DNA of 64,000 nt from assembly GCF_030164425.1 (NCBI RefSeq), contig NZ_JASNJD010000021.1, positions 31,958-95,957 of the forward strand. The letters run 5' to 3'. How positions within the stretch are numbered: the stretch's first letter is position 1; each line of letters begins with the position of its first letter. The notes under the pieces are model-generated. The model made no database searches. It was not told the DNA's origin and worked only from the letters and a program-made list of their open reading frames with translations. This document shows, one piece after another, positions 35,213 to 43,250 of the stretch. Origin of the DNA: Pseudodonghicola flavimaris (GTDB lineage: Bacteria; Pseudomonadota; Alphaproteobacteria; Rhodobacterales; Rhodobacteraceae). A program made the translations under genes and the position numbers.

Positions 35213-35356
35213 CTATTTTCCGCTGTCCGAGCGGATGTATTTGACCAAGGCGATCGCCGCGAGCACCAGCACACCCACGATCAGCAACCAGACGAGGCCC
35301 ATCGCAATCATCATGCCGCCGCCCATCATTCCACCGTCCATCATCATGCATTCCAT
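35213..35356 (-). CDS. 47-residue Met-rich single-helix membrane protein
   Basis: The ATG at 35356 gives MECMMMDGGMMGGGMMIAMG, then a membrane helix (LVWLLIVGVLVLAAIALV) and KYIRSDSGK. The dense Met cluster before the helix is typical of small copper-locus proteins. It lies between the DUF411 gene and the 52-residue gene in the same direction. Support comes from composition, spacing and strand; the frame is too short for statistical proof. Confidence 0.6.
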   Translation of the reverse strand: MECMMMDGGMMGGGMMIAMGLVWLLIVGVLVLAAIALVKYIRSDSGK

Positions 35357-35413
35357 CCTTTGTTTTCCCTTGAAACCGGTCTGGCACGGGTTCGCACCAG
35401 ACCGCGCGATTGA

Positions 35414-35887
35414 TCATTCGACCGAATATACGGTCGGGCTCACACCTTCCTCGACGGTGTAAATCTTGAAGGGCTCCTGTTTCGCGCCGCCCATACCCGG
35501 CGACCCCAATGGCATGCCGGGAAGAGTCACACCGGCAATTTCCGGGCGCTCTTCCAGCAGCCTGTTGACGACATCAATCGGCACGTGGCCGCTGATGACG
35601 TAATCGTCCAAAAAGCCTGTGTGGCAGCCTTGGAAGTCATCCGGGATGCCCGCATCGCGGCTGATCTGCGCCAGATCGTGGGTCGGCTTCACCTCCACCG
35701 TGAAACCGTTCTCGCGCAGATAGTCCGCGTAACTCTCGCAACATCCGCATTGTGGGTTCTTGTAGAGCGTGACCTCCTGCGCCGCGGCAGGCGCGGCATT
35801 CAGGCTCATCGCAAGGACGGCGACGGCACCTGCCGTGCCGAGGCTGGCAAATCCAAGTATCTTCTTTATCGGTTCATTCATTTTCAT
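35414..35887 (-). CDS. DUF411 periplasmic metal-binding protein (copy 1 of 3)
   Basis: A 157-residue protein with signal peptide (to AAPAAA, about residue 35) and a DUF411 domain. That domain has YKNPQCGCCESYADYL, FQGCHTGFLDDYVISGHVP and GVTLPGMPLGSPGM. The CGCC pair and CH are likely metal or thiol-redox sites. DUF411 (CopG-like) proteins recur in copper-resistance loci. Copies at 45250 and 57259 have the same motifs. It follows the multicopper oxidase in the same direction. Confidence 0.9.
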   Translation of the reverse strand: MKMNEPIKKILGFASLGTAGAVAVLAMSLNAAPAAAQEVTLYKNPQCGCCESYADYLRENGFTVEVKPTHDLAQISRDAGIPDDFQGCHTGFLDDYVISGHVPIDVVNRLLEERPEIAGVTLPGMPLGSPGMGGAKQEPFKIYTVEEGVSPTVYSVE

Positions 35888-35906
35888 GGTCCTAAGTGTG
35901 TGAGTT

Positions 35907-37346
35907 TCAGGTTTTGGTCGTACCAGGTTCGACACGGATGACGCCCATCATGCCCGCCGCCTGGTGTTCCAGAATGTGGCAATGGAACATCCAGTCACCG
36001 GGATTGTCCGCGGCGAAGGCGATCTCGACCCGTTCTTCGGGTGCCATCAGGACGGTGTCCTGCCATTCGCGATACCGAGTCGGTTGTCCGTTGCGGGCGA
36101 TCACACGGAACGAATGCCCGTGAAAATGGATCGGATGGTGCCAGGCGGTGCGATTATCCATCTCGAACACGTGCGACGTGCCCTGCGGCAGGACCAGCAA
36201 GGGGTCCATCATATGACCCGTCGCGGCTTCTCCGTTGATGAACCACATGTTGCCCTCGCGCATCTGGTCCATCATCGACCCCATACCGCTGCCCATCATC
36301 ATCTGCCCCATCATTCCGCCGTTGAAGACGATCTGGTGCCGCGCGGCCGACGCCATGTCCGGTTCGGCCAGCGGGTTGGGCGGCAGGTCCATCGACCAAT
36401 CCGGCACACTGTCCCGCAGCCTGTCAGGCCCGTAGACGAGATCGACCAGACGGTATTCGAGGCCTTCGTAGAAGACATCGGTGACCGTGACGGCCTCTCC
36501 GGGTTTGCCGGTCATGTCGATTACCAGATCGACACGCATCGCCGGGCCGATCACCACGACCCCGCCGTCAGGGGCATGGGGCGTCACGGGTTGACCGTCC
36601 AACGCGACCACGACTGGTTCAAAATCTCCAAAATCCAGCCCGAATATCCGCGCGTTCGCCGCGTTGATTAGCCGCAAGCGGATGCGCTCACCGGATTGCA
36701 CCGAGATCCGTTCGGGGATCTCACCGTTGATGGTCACGGAATTGCCAATACGACCGCCGTGCATCGCGTCATGGCGGTTGCCGAAGTCATCCGACAACTG
36801 CCCCGCCCGCGTCATGCGCCAGTCGTCCAGCATCCAGGTCAGGTCCCGATCCACACGGATCGGGTCCGCCTCCTCGACGATCAGCGGCCCGTAAAGGCCG
36901 CGTCCGACCTGTTCGGAACTGCGCTGGTGCGGATGGTACCAGAACGTGCCCGCATCCAGCGCATCGAATTCGTAAAGGAATTCGCCCGCGACGGGGATCG
37001 GGTCCTGCGTGAGGAACGGCACCCCGTCCATCGAATTGGGCGTGCGGATGCCATGCCAGTGGATTGTGGTCCCTTCATCCAACCCATTCTGAGCCAGAAC
37101 CCGGATACGGTCGCCTTGCCGGACCCTGATTTCAGGTCCGGGGACGGATCCGCTATAGCTCCAGACATTAGTCGGGCCGTATGGCAACGGTCGCAGGGCG
37201 GCCTGTCCGGATGCCGCGCGTAGCACGAAGGGGTCCCCTGTTGGATCGGCCATCGCCATTCGTGCAGGTGATAGAGCGGATAGGGCTGTGAATGCGGCAC
37301 CTGTGCGAAGCACGTGCCTTCGTGAAATCGGTCTGTGGAGGATCAT
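35907..37346 (-). CDS. multicopper oxidase, CueO-like (copy A of duplicated module)
   Basis: A 479-residue oxidase with a Tat signal (SRRHVLRTGAAFTALSAL). Copper motifs are TIHWHGIRTPNSMDG, TFWYHPHQRSSEQVG, HHPIHFHGHSF and DWMFHCHILEHQAAGMM. A Met-rich insert (GGMMGQMMMGSGMGSMMDQM) before the last domain matches the Cu(I)-binding insert of CueO-type enzymes. The product at 58700-60145 has the same plan. Oxidation of periplasmic Cu(I) is the family role. The ATG at 37346 is chosen; longer readings lie in the leader. Confidence 0.94.
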   Translation of the reverse strand: MILHRPISRRHVLRTGAAFTALSALSPARMAMADPTGDPFVLRAASGQAALRPLPYGPTNVWSYSGSVPGPEIRVRQGDRIRVLAQNGLDEGTTIHWHGIRTPNSMDGVPFLTQDPIPVAGEFLYEFDALDAGTFWYHPHQRSSEQVGRGLYGPLIVEEADPIRVDRDLTWMLDDWRMTRAGQLSDDFGNRHDAMHGGRIGNSVTINGEIPERISVQSGERIRLRLINAANARIFGLDFGDFEPVVVALDGQPVTPHAPDGGVVVIGPAMRVDLVIDMTGKPGEAVTVTDVFYEGLEYRLVDLVYGPDRLRDSVPDWSMDLPPNPLAEPDMASAARHQIVFNGGMMGQMMMGSGMGSMMDQMREGNMWFINGEAATGHMMDPLLVLPQGTSHVFEMDNRTAWHHPIHFHGHSFRVIARNGQPTRYREWQDTVLMAPEERVEIAFAADNPGDWMFHCHILEHQAAGMMGVIRVEPGTTKT

Positions 37347-37405
37347 CGCAACTGCCTTGATCTGAAAGGGTCGCACTCAGCCAGCTTCGGCCAAGGCAAC
37401 AATCA

Positions 37406-37426
37406 GGCCTCGCAGCAGGCGAGGCC
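37406..37426. terminator. perfect 8-bp stem hairpin between small exported gene and oxidase
   Basis: GGCCTCGC (37406-37413), loop AGCAG, GCGAGGCC (37419-37426). There is no long T run on either side. It may be a partial terminator or an mRNA stabiliser after the leftward small gene that ends at 37437. Confidence 0.5.
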
Positions 37427-37436
37427 GGTTTCAGGT

Positions 37437-37790
37437 TCAGACAGGCAGTTTGGGAGGGAATGGATCAAGCGACGGATTCGTGCCGAGTGAGATCAGAGGT
37501 TCGGCACCCCGGACGGCAGTACCAAAAGGCCTCGTGAGCCGCGCTGACGGCATCTTGGCAAGGAGGCCAGAAGTACCGCTGGAGCCGCAAGGAACAGGAC
37601 GCCCACCTTCACAGGCAGTGCCCTCAGCAAATCCGGTGGGATCGCACCCGCCGCAACGGCCATCCGCGCTTTCGGTGGGTTCCATCTGCGCCATAGCCGT
37701 GATTGACATACTGGCCGACGACATATCCGGCGCAGTCACTGCACCGAAGGTCAGCATGAGAATCAAAACAAGGCGAAAAACGCAGGTCAT
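37437..37790 (-). CDS. small exported Cys-rich protein, CueR-promoter-driven head gene
   Basis: A protein of about 117 residues starting at the ATG at 37790 (MTCVFRLVLILMLTFGAVTA as signal). The mature part has Met residues near its start and several Cys: DGRCGGCDPTGFAEGTACEGG and RPVPCG. It ends ...NPSLDPFPPKLPV. It shares its plan with the genes at 524, 25069 and 60282. An upstream ATG at 37835 would lie inside or before the CueR-type promoter, so 37790 is chosen. The predicted transcription start falls almost on that ATG, so the mRNA may be leaderless. It precedes the oxidase of copy A. Confidence 0.65.
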   Translation of the reverse strand: MTCVFRLVLILMLTFGAVTAPDMSSASMSITAMAQMEPTESADGRCGGCDPTGFAEGTACEGGRPVPCGSSGTSGLLAKMPSARLTRPFGTAVRGAEPLISLGTNPSLDPFPPKLPV

Positions 37791-37797
37791 ACAGTTA

Positions 37798-37828
37798 CTG
37801 CTACAACCTTCCAGCAAGGGGAGGTCAA
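37798..37828 (-). promoter_or_regulatory. CueR-type promoter for the small Cys-rich gene and oxidase copy A
   Basis: Minus strand: -35 TTGACC, 19-base spacer TCCCCTTGCTGGAAGGTTG, -10 TAGCAG. The dyad ACCTCCCC/GGAAGGT is less symmetric than in the other three but keeps the ACCT/AGGT ends. It is placed so that transcription begins at or one base before the ATG at 37790. Confidence 0.75.
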
Positions 37829-37993
37829 GTGACATTCTGTAACTTGGACGTGATACCCCTGTAGTGTATCCGCCTCAGACCTTCGCTACTGCCCTTCGCA
37901 GCCAGTTGCTCATGCAAAGGTTCATCAGTCCACTTGACGTTGGTCGACGTCAACTTGCCGTCGCAATTGAGGAAATGATATCCTCATGCTCGG

Positions 37994-38950
37994 TCAGCTT
38001 TTTTCGTGAGTATGAGTTTCCTCCCCATCTCTCGAATTACCGTGACCATAGAGATCGGCGTTCTGATGAGCGCGATCCTCGTGCTCGAATTCGAGGCTGG
38101 AATGGCTGATGCCGAATTCTCCCTTCAGCCGCTTCTTGATCGCGCTCTTGATCTCTTCAATCTTCGACCACCCCTCGGCTGCCACGACGACATGACAGTC
38201 GAGCGCAGCCTCGTGCTCTTGCATTTGCCAGAGATGGACGTGGTGGACGTCGGCGACGCCTTCGACTTTCCGCATCGCTTCGACGACGGCCTCGTTGTCG
38301 ATGTCCGGCGGGCTCCCGAGCATCAGGGTTCGGATTGGGCCGCCTATTTCAGTGAAAGACAGATACAGGATGTAGATCGCGATGCCGATGGTGATGGCAG
38401 GATCGACCCAACGCATGTCGTAAAGGATGATCAGCGACCCAGCGACGATAACCGCGACCGAAGCAAGCGCGTCCGACAGGTTATGCAGGAAAAGCGCGCG
38501 GATGTTCACGCTGCCCTTCTGCATCGAATAGGTCAGCATTGCGGTCAGCGTGTCGACCACAAGCGCAATTCCACCGAGAATGACGACGGTCCAACCCATG
38601 ACTTCGGGTGGATCAATCATGCGCATGCCACCTTCGTAGATCAGGTAGAAGCCGATCAAAATCAGGGTGGTGTAGTTAACCAGGGCTGCGACGATTTCGA
38701 CCCGACCATAGCCGAAGGTCATGCGCTCATCGGCTGGGCGGCGCGCGATCTTGCGTGCGGCGAAGGCAATGACAAGCGAGGCCATATCGGAAAAGTTGTG
38801 CAGCGCATCGGCGATCAGTGCCAGACTGCCCGAGAATATGCCCCCGACGGTTTGCGCAACGGTAAGAAGCCCGTTCGCCCAGATCGCGATGGCAACCCGC
38901 CGATCGCCGGAATCCGGATCGATATGCGCGTGCCCGTGGTCATGTGGCAT
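37994..38950 (-). CDS. cation diffusion facilitator exporter (CzcD/ZitB-like)
   Basis: A 318-residue CDF transporter. It has a His-rich N-terminus (MPHDHGHAHIDPDSGD), six membrane helices with metal sites ADALHNFSDMAS in helix 2 and LFLHNLSDALAS in helix 5 (HxxxD pairs, usual for Zn/Cd/Co exporters), a cytoplasmic domain (VADVHHVHLWQMQEHEAALDCH) and a His-rich end. It exchanges protons for Zn(II) or similar ions. It overlaps the transglutaminase-like gene by 11 bases and probably shares its PbrR-type promoter. Confidence 0.93.
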   Translation of the reverse strand: MPHDHGHAHIDPDSGDRRVAIAIWANGLLTVAQTVGGIFSGSLALIADALHNFSDMASLVIAFAARKIARRPADERMTFGYGRVEIVAALVNYTTLILIGFYLIYEGGMRMIDPPEVMGWTVVILGGIALVVDTLTAMLTYSMQKGSVNIRALFLHNLSDALASVAVIVAGSLIILYDMRWVDPAITIGIAIYILYLSFTEIGGPIRTLMLGSPPDIDNEAVVEAMRKVEGVADVHHVHLWQMQEHEAALDCHVVVAAEGWSKIEEIKSAIKKRLKGEFGISHSSLEFEHEDRAHQNADLYGHGNSRDGEETHTHEKS

Positions 38951-39695
38951 TGGCAGGCTCCTCATGCGCGTGTGTCGCGCGTCGGTCAGTCTTGAGGCGG
39001 TCGCTGCGGAAACCACGAACGCGCGCATTCATCCAGTGGCGTATGATATGACGGTAAAGGGCACCACGCAGCCATCCAAAGGATTGCTCATGGGAAAAAT
39101 AGAAGGCGTCCGGCGTATCAAACACGCCGAAATCCTGCACGATGCCGGTTTTCTGAATGTAGGTATCTTCTCCGTTCCAGGCGACGGGAGGCGCGCCAAG
39201 GCAATCCGTGCCCGCGCCATAACCGCAGAGACTGTCCGTGTCCGAGAAAGACGTTTGCAGGACTTTGAGGAAAGCGTCATCCAGGATGAAGCCTTCAAGG
39301 TTGATCCAGGCACCTTGAAATTCGATCTCGACCCATGAGTGGAGAATTTCCTGCGGAGCAAGCGGATACACCAGCTCAGGGACAACACCGCGCTGCAAGC
39401 CTTTGTGGATCGTAAACCCATGCAACCGGCAACGAATGCCGACACCACGCAGCAGCGCCATCAAGAGCGTGCCTTTGGTATTGCACTGCCCGTAGCCGTC
39501 GGAAAGCACTTCGGATGCGGGGATGTCGTCAGCTCGATTGTATCCGAACGCGATTTCATTCCGAACGAAATCATAGGCAGCTCCGATCCGATCGTATTCG
39601 GATAAGCCGCGCCAGCTGCGGTTCTCAATTAGATGCGCAAGAGGCGCGGCATCAAAATCCAGTAGTTTGGTGGGTACAAGTAGGGGGTCGGTCAT
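38940..39695 (-). CDS. transglutaminase-like Cys-protease-fold protein
   Basis: A protein of about 251 residues with the transglutaminase core: catalytic Cys in DGYGQCNTKGTLLMALLRGV, His in EILHSWVEIEFQGAWINLEG, and Asp/Asn probably in that last loop. No signal peptide is visible, so it is probably cytoplasmic. A start at the ATG at 39695 is used; a TTG at 39701 has a better ribosome site (GAGGAG seven bases upstream). It lies directly behind a PbrR/CadR-type promoter and couples to the CDF exporter. Its substrate is unknown. Confidence 0.85.
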   Translation of the reverse strand: MTDPLLVPTKLLDFDAAPLAHLIENRSWRGLSEYDRIGAAYDFVRNEIAFGYNRADDIPASEVLSDGYGQCNTKGTLLMALLRGVGIRCRLHGFTIHKGLQRGVVPELVYPLAPQEILHSWVEIEFQGAWINLEGFILDDAFLKVLQTSFSDTDSLCGYGAGTDCLGAPPVAWNGEDTYIQKTGIVQDFGVFDTPDAFYFSHEQSFGWLRGALYRHIIRHWMNARVRGFRSDRLKTDRRATHAHEEPANAT

Positions 39696-39730
39696 CTGCA
39701 ACGGGTCGCTCCTCGAATCGTCTTGGAACA

Positions 39731-39761
39731 AGACTAGTTGCTATAGTCACTATAGCTTCAA
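39731..39761 (-). promoter_or_regulatory. PbrR/CadR-type MerR promoter for transglutaminase-CDF operon
   Basis: Minus strand: -35 TTGAAG, 19-base spacer CTATAGTGACTATAGCAAC, -10 TAGTCT. GCTATAGTGACTATAGC is a perfect palindrome around the central base. The spacer length and dyad position are those of MerR-family Pb/Cd/Zn promoters. Confidence 0.85.
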
Positions 39762-39790
39762 CCCTTTCTTTCAGAAAGAATCTCCCGCAA

Positions 39791-40390
39791 CTATTTGTCC
39801 GTGTGAACCGCTTTGTGGTGTTCGCCGTGTGCGTCGCGCAGGATGTCGATACCGCCCCAGGCCGCGATCCCGGCGACGATCACACCGACGACAAGGTCCG
39901 GCCAGTTGGTTCCTAGCCAGGCGACGAGGCCACCGGCCACGACGATCCCGAGGTTCGCGGCGAAATCGTTGTAACTGAAGGTGTTGGCCGCGCGGATGTT
40001 GACATTTGGATTTTTGAGCTTAGCGAGCAGCCAAACGCAGACTGCGTTGATAGCCGCCGCGATCAGGGCCATTGCAAGCATGATCGTCCCGAGCGGATCT
40101 GACCCACCGATGTAGCGGCGCCACGCATCGTAGAGGATGCCTGCAGCGAACAGGATCAGCAGCCCGCCGGAAACGTTCGCCGCCCCGCGTTTCCATTTGG
40201 CGGATCGGGACAAAGCGAAAAGGCTGATCGCGTAGACGAAGCTGTCGGAGAGGTTATCGAGCCCGTTGGCGATCAGGGCACTTGAATCGCCGAAGGCGCC
40301 TGTTGCGAAAAAGGCCACGGCCAAACCGATATTGAGCGCCAGAACGATCCAAAGCGTCCGTCTCTCCATTGAATCTTGTCTAGCGGCCAT
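39791..40390 (-). CDS. CDF-like cation transporter without C-terminal domain
   Basis: A protein of about 199 residues with five to six membrane helices. It has CDF-type sites in helix 2 (NGLDNLSDSFVYA) and helix 5 (SYNDFAANLGIVV), where the usual His residues are replaced by Asp/Asn, suggesting a different metal preference. A short His-rich tail (DAHGEHHKAVHTDK) replaces the usual cytoplasmic domain. The ATG at 40390 has GGAA eight bases upstream. It lies between the PbrR-type promoter at 39731 and the MerR gene at 40473, both on the same strand. Confidence 0.85.
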   Translation of the reverse strand: MAARQDSMERRTLWIVLALNIGLAVAFFATGAFGDSSALIANGLDNLSDSFVYAISLFALSRSAKWKRGAANVSGGLLILFAAGILYDAWRRYIGGSDPLGTIMLAMALIAAAINAVCVWLLAKLKNPNVNIRAANTFSYNDFAANLGIVVAGGLVAWLGTNWPDLVVGVIVAGIAAWGGIDILRDAHGEHHKAVHTDK

Positions 40391-40472
40391 TTTGTGGTTC
40401 CAGCTTGTGTTGTACGACACATTAACTTCTGCGGCTGATCTGCGTTCCAGCCGGAATGTTGGCTGAATTCCT

Positions 40473-40901
40473 TCAGGCCCCGATTTCCTCGTGTTCGGTC
40501 AAGCATTCCGAATGGTCCCGCAACACCTCAAGCACCTTGCAATCTCCCGTCCGCCCGCCGCTGCATTCGTGAACCATGCGTTTCAGTTCCGTTCGCAGCG
40601 CCTTCAGGCGGGCCATGCGCTGCTCCACCTGTTTGAGCTGGCGACGCGCGATGGCATCAGCCTCATCACAGGGCCGGTTGGGATGGTCGCTGAGGTCGAG
40701 CAGCTCGCGGATCGCAACGAGCGAGAAACCGAGTTGTCGCGAGTGGCGGATGAAGGACAGTCGATCAAGCTGTGCATTGTCGTAGCGCCTCTGTCCGCCT
40801 TCGGTCCTGCCAGGTTCGGGCATGAGTCCGATCTGTTCGTAGTACCGGATGGTCTGCACTTTTGTGCCAGTCTTCTTTGACAGAGTACCGATCGTGAGCA
40901 T
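40473..40901 (-). CDS. MerR-family heavy-metal regulator (ZntR/CadR/PbrR type)
   Basis: A 142-residue regulator starting at the ATG at 40901 (GGAGG just upstream). The DNA-binding part is MLTIGTLSKKTGTKVQTIRY. Metal Cys are in DHPNRPCDEADAIA (the residue-79 position of PbrR/CadR) and in the C-terminal loop HECSGGRTGDCKVLEVL, followed by an extra Cys in DHSECLTEHEE. This arrangement senses divalent Zn, Cd or Pb rather than Cu(I). It is divergent from the long rightward operon, whose PbrR-type promoter is at 41007. It should also act at the three other sites of that class here. Confidence 0.92.
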   Translation of the reverse strand: MLTIGTLSKKTGTKVQTIRYYEQIGLMPEPGRTEGGQRRYDNAQLDRLSFIRHSRQLGFSLVAIRELLDLSDHPNRPCDEADAIARRQLKQVEQRMARLKALRTELKRMVHECSGGRTGDCKVLEVLRDHSECLTEHEEIGA

Positions 40902-41006
40902 TTTCGCCTCCATGAAAAAGGTACAGTTTGTGTAGGTTTTGCCGTCGGAATAAACAAGTGTCGGATTCACAGACGCGTGAGTTCAAGCTATACCATAATT
41001 TCGTGC

Positions 41007-41037
41007 TTGAACCTCTAGCGGCTAGAGGATGTATCCG
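41007..41037 (+). promoter_or_regulatory. PbrR/CadR-type MerR promoter for the 41.1-51.7 kb operon
   Basis: -35 TTGAAC, 19-base spacer CTCTAGCGGCTAGAGGATG, -10 TATCCG. The dyad CCTCTAG/CTAGAGG is perfect. It lies between the divergent merR gene and the SCO gene at 41073, the classical MerR-type arrangement. Confidence 0.88.
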
Positions 41038-41072
41038 CACATGCAATAAGAATCAAAAACAGGCAAACAGGA

Positions 41073-41675
41073 TTGTCCCTCACATCGGCACAGAAGTTTC
41101 TTTGGGTTTTGGCAGGCGTGGCAGCGCTTGCCTTCGTATGGCTTTTGCTATGGTCCGATTATCGTGCCGATAGCGCCCGAACCGACGCCGAACCGCCTTT
41201 TTTCGCTGAGTTCGAACTGACGGACCACCAGGGTATGGTTCAAACCGAGGAGGACTTTGCGGGGCGCTGGATGCTGGTTTTTTTCGGCTTTACCAACTGC
41301 CCCGACGTCTGCCCGACGACCCTGTCAGAGGTCGCGGCGGTGATGGACGGTCTGGGCGACGATGCCGCCAAGGTCCAGCCGATTTTCATAACAATCGACC
41401 CTGAACGAGACACGCCCCCAGCACTCGCCGAATACGTCCCGCTGTTCGATGCGGGCATCATCGGGCTGACGGGCACGCCGGAACAGATCGCCGCCACGTC
41501 CGAGACGTTTCCAATCTTCTTTGAGCGCGTCGAAGAGGCCGCAGCGCCGGATGGGTACACGATGGGCCACACGTCGCATCTGTTCCTCTTCGACCCCGAG
41601 GCAGGTTTTGCCGACTCATGGCCCTATGGCACCCCGGCCGAAGAGATCCTCGCCGATCTGGAAGAGAGGATTTGA
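41073..41675 (+). CDS. SCO-family protein (2 of 3)
   Basis: A 200-residue membrane-anchored SCO protein: N-terminal helix (LWVLAGVAALAFVWLLLW), metal site GFTNCPDVCPTTLSEVA, DPERDTPP loop and distal His in YTMGHTSHLFLFD. The start is uncertain: a TTG at 41073 is the first usable codon and the ribosome site is poor. SCO proteins deliver copper to the CuA site of cytochrome oxidase. It is the first gene of the long rightward operon behind the PbrR-type promoter. Confidence 0.9.
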   Translation: MSLTSAQKFLWVLAGVAALAFVWLLLWSDYRADSARTDAEPPFFAEFELTDHQGMVQTEEDFAGRWMLVFFGFTNCPDVCPTTLSEVAAVMDGLGDDAAKVQPIFITIDPERDTPPALAEYVPLFDAGIIGLTGTPEQIAATSETFPIFFERVEEAAAPDGYTMGHTSHLFLFDPEAGFADSWPYGTPAEEILADLEERI

Positions 41676-41680
41676 CCGAC

Positions 41681-42103
41681 ATGAACCGCATATCCGGAGA
41701 AACAGCCCTCGGGCTGGCGTGGATCATCGCGCTCGTCGCCTCGCTTGCCGTGCTTTTCATCGGCGAGGTGCTGGGGCAGACGCCCTGTGTGCTGTGCTGG
41801 TTCCAGCGCGCCTTCATGTTCCCCTTGGCCATTGTCCTCGGGCTCGGCCTTTGGTGGCGGGACGGCCGCGTGGGACGCTACGGCATCGCATTGGCGCTTG
41901 GCGGCGGCGCAATCGCCCTCTGGCACATGGGGCTGTACGTCGGTCTTGTTCCCGAACGCATCCAGCCCTGCACGGCCACCGGCCCCTCTTGCACCGATGA
42001 CAACCAACTGGTCTTCGGCGTCCCGATCCCGCTGATGGCGCTCGCCGCCTTCGCGCTGATCGGGGCGCTGTCGGCCCTTTCATTGAAGGACACACGAACA
42101 TGA
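41681..42103 (+). CDS. dsbB: disulfide-bond oxidoreductase DsbB
   Basis: A 140-residue four-helix inner-membrane protein that reoxidises DsbA with quinone. It has the first Cys pair in TPCVLCWFQRAFMFP and the second in IQPCTATGPSCTDDNQ. The ATG at 41681 is natural (MNRISGETALGLAW). It follows the SCO stop by 5 bases and overlaps dsbA by four, so the three form one unit. Confidence 0.93.
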   Translation: MNRISGETALGLAWIIALVASLAVLFIGEVLGQTPCVLCWFQRAFMFPLAIVLGLGLWWRDGRVGRYGIALALGGGAIALWHMGLYVGLVPERIQPCTATGPSCTDDNQLVFGVPIPLMALAAFALIGALSALSLKDTRT

Positions 42104-42759
42104 ACCGACGCGGCCTGATCCTGTCCGTTCTCGCCCTCGGCGTCGCCGGTTTCGGCGGAGCCACCTGGTTTGCAACCCGCCCCGGCCCGGTGACCGAAGC
42201 GGAGCCTGTTGCGCCGGAACTCGCGGACGCGATGATCCGCCCCTACTCGCCCATCCTCGGGCCTGCGGAAGCGCCCGTCACGATCGTCGAATTCTTCGAT
42301 CCGGCCTGCGAGGCCTGTCGCGCCTTTCATCCCATCGTGAAGGACATCATGGCCGAGCATGGGGATGCTGTCCGCGTCGTGATCCGCTACACGCCCTTCC
42401 ACGGCGCGGCATCCGAGGAAGCGATCCGCGTGCTCGAGGCGGCGCGCATGCAGGACGTTTACGTGCCGGTGCTCGAGGCCGTTCTGCGGGAACAGCCGAG
42501 ATGGGCGTCGCACGGTGCCCCGGCGCCTGGCCTGATCCTTCAGATCGCCGCCACGGCCGGACTCGATGCCGAGGCCGCGCGCACGCAAATGCTGGCACCC
42601 GATGTCGTGGCGATCCTGAACCAGGATCGTGCTGACGTCGAGACCGTGGGAATTCGCCAGACGCCCACATTCTTCGTGAACGGCAAGCCGCTCGATCCGT
42701 TCGGGGAGGCAGAACTGCGCCGATTGGTGGCTGCCGAAGTCGCTGCCGCGCAAAGCTGA
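42100..42759 (+). CDS. dsbA: DsbA-family thiol-disulfide oxidoreductase
   Basis: A 219-residue periplasmic protein with an N-terminal signal/anchor (LILSVLALGVAGFGGATWF). The thioredoxin active site is CEAC in EFFDPACEACRAFHP, an unusual CxxC for DsbA (usually CPHC), which will change its redox potential. The cis-Pro region is RQTPTFFVNG. It is coupled with dsbB. It probably introduces disulfides in copper-locus proteins. Confidence 0.92.
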   Translation: MNRRGLILSVLALGVAGFGGATWFATRPGPVTEAEPVAPELADAMIRPYSPILGPAEAPVTIVEFFDPACEACRAFHPIVKDIMAEHGDAVRVVIRYTPFHGAASEEAIRVLEAARMQDVYVPVLEAVLREQPRWASHGAPAPGLILQIAATAGLDAEAARTQMLAPDVVAILNQDRADVETVGIRQTPTFFVNGKPLDPFGEAELRRLVAAEVAAAQS

Positions 42760-42782
42760 ATGGAAAGGGCAGGATCAGAACG

Positions 42783-43250
42783 ATGAAAGAAAAGATTTTG
42801 ACTGGCGCGCTGGCCGCGCTTTTGACCTTTGGAGGGCTTTCGACGCCCGTTGCGGCCGACTCGCAGGAAATCTTGGTCGATGACGTTTGGGCCCGGGCTA
42901 CAATTGGCGTCAGCCGCCCGGCTGCCGTTTACTTCACACTGAGAAACACAGGCGGCGACGCCGTGAAACTGATCGGCTTTGAGACCACGATAGCTAAACG
43001 CGCCGAAGCACACCGCTTGAAAATCGACGCAAATGGGATCTCGACCATGGAGCCTGCGGGGGAAATTCTTCTCAGGCCGGGCAACGATTTGGTTTTCGAG
43101 CCAGGCGGTCTGCATATCATGTTGATGGGTTTGCAAGAACCGCTTGTTGAGGGCGACAGCATTCAACTCGATCTCCTGTTCGACGACGGCGGACGTATGC
43201 CAGTCAACGTGAGAGTGAGAGGTATTGCCGCTCGTGGCCCCCGAAATTGA
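42783..43250 (+). CDS. PCu(A)C-type periplasmic copper chaperone
   Basis: A 155-residue exported protein, signal residues 1-25. The PCuAC copper motif is present: His and Met in AEAHRLKIDANGISTMEP, then GGLHIMLMGL (HxM) about 20 residues on. The chaperone gives Cu(I) to SCO or to the CuA site. It overlaps the next SCO gene by four bases, so the two are likely partners. Confidence 0.93.
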   Translation: MKEKILTGALAALLTFGGLSTPVAADSQEILVDDVWARATIGVSRPAAVYFTLRNTGGDAVKLIGFETTIAKRAEAHRLKIDANGISTMEPAGEILLRPGNDLVFEPGGLHIMLMGLQEPLVEGDSIQLDLLFDDGGRMPVNVRVRGIAARGPRN

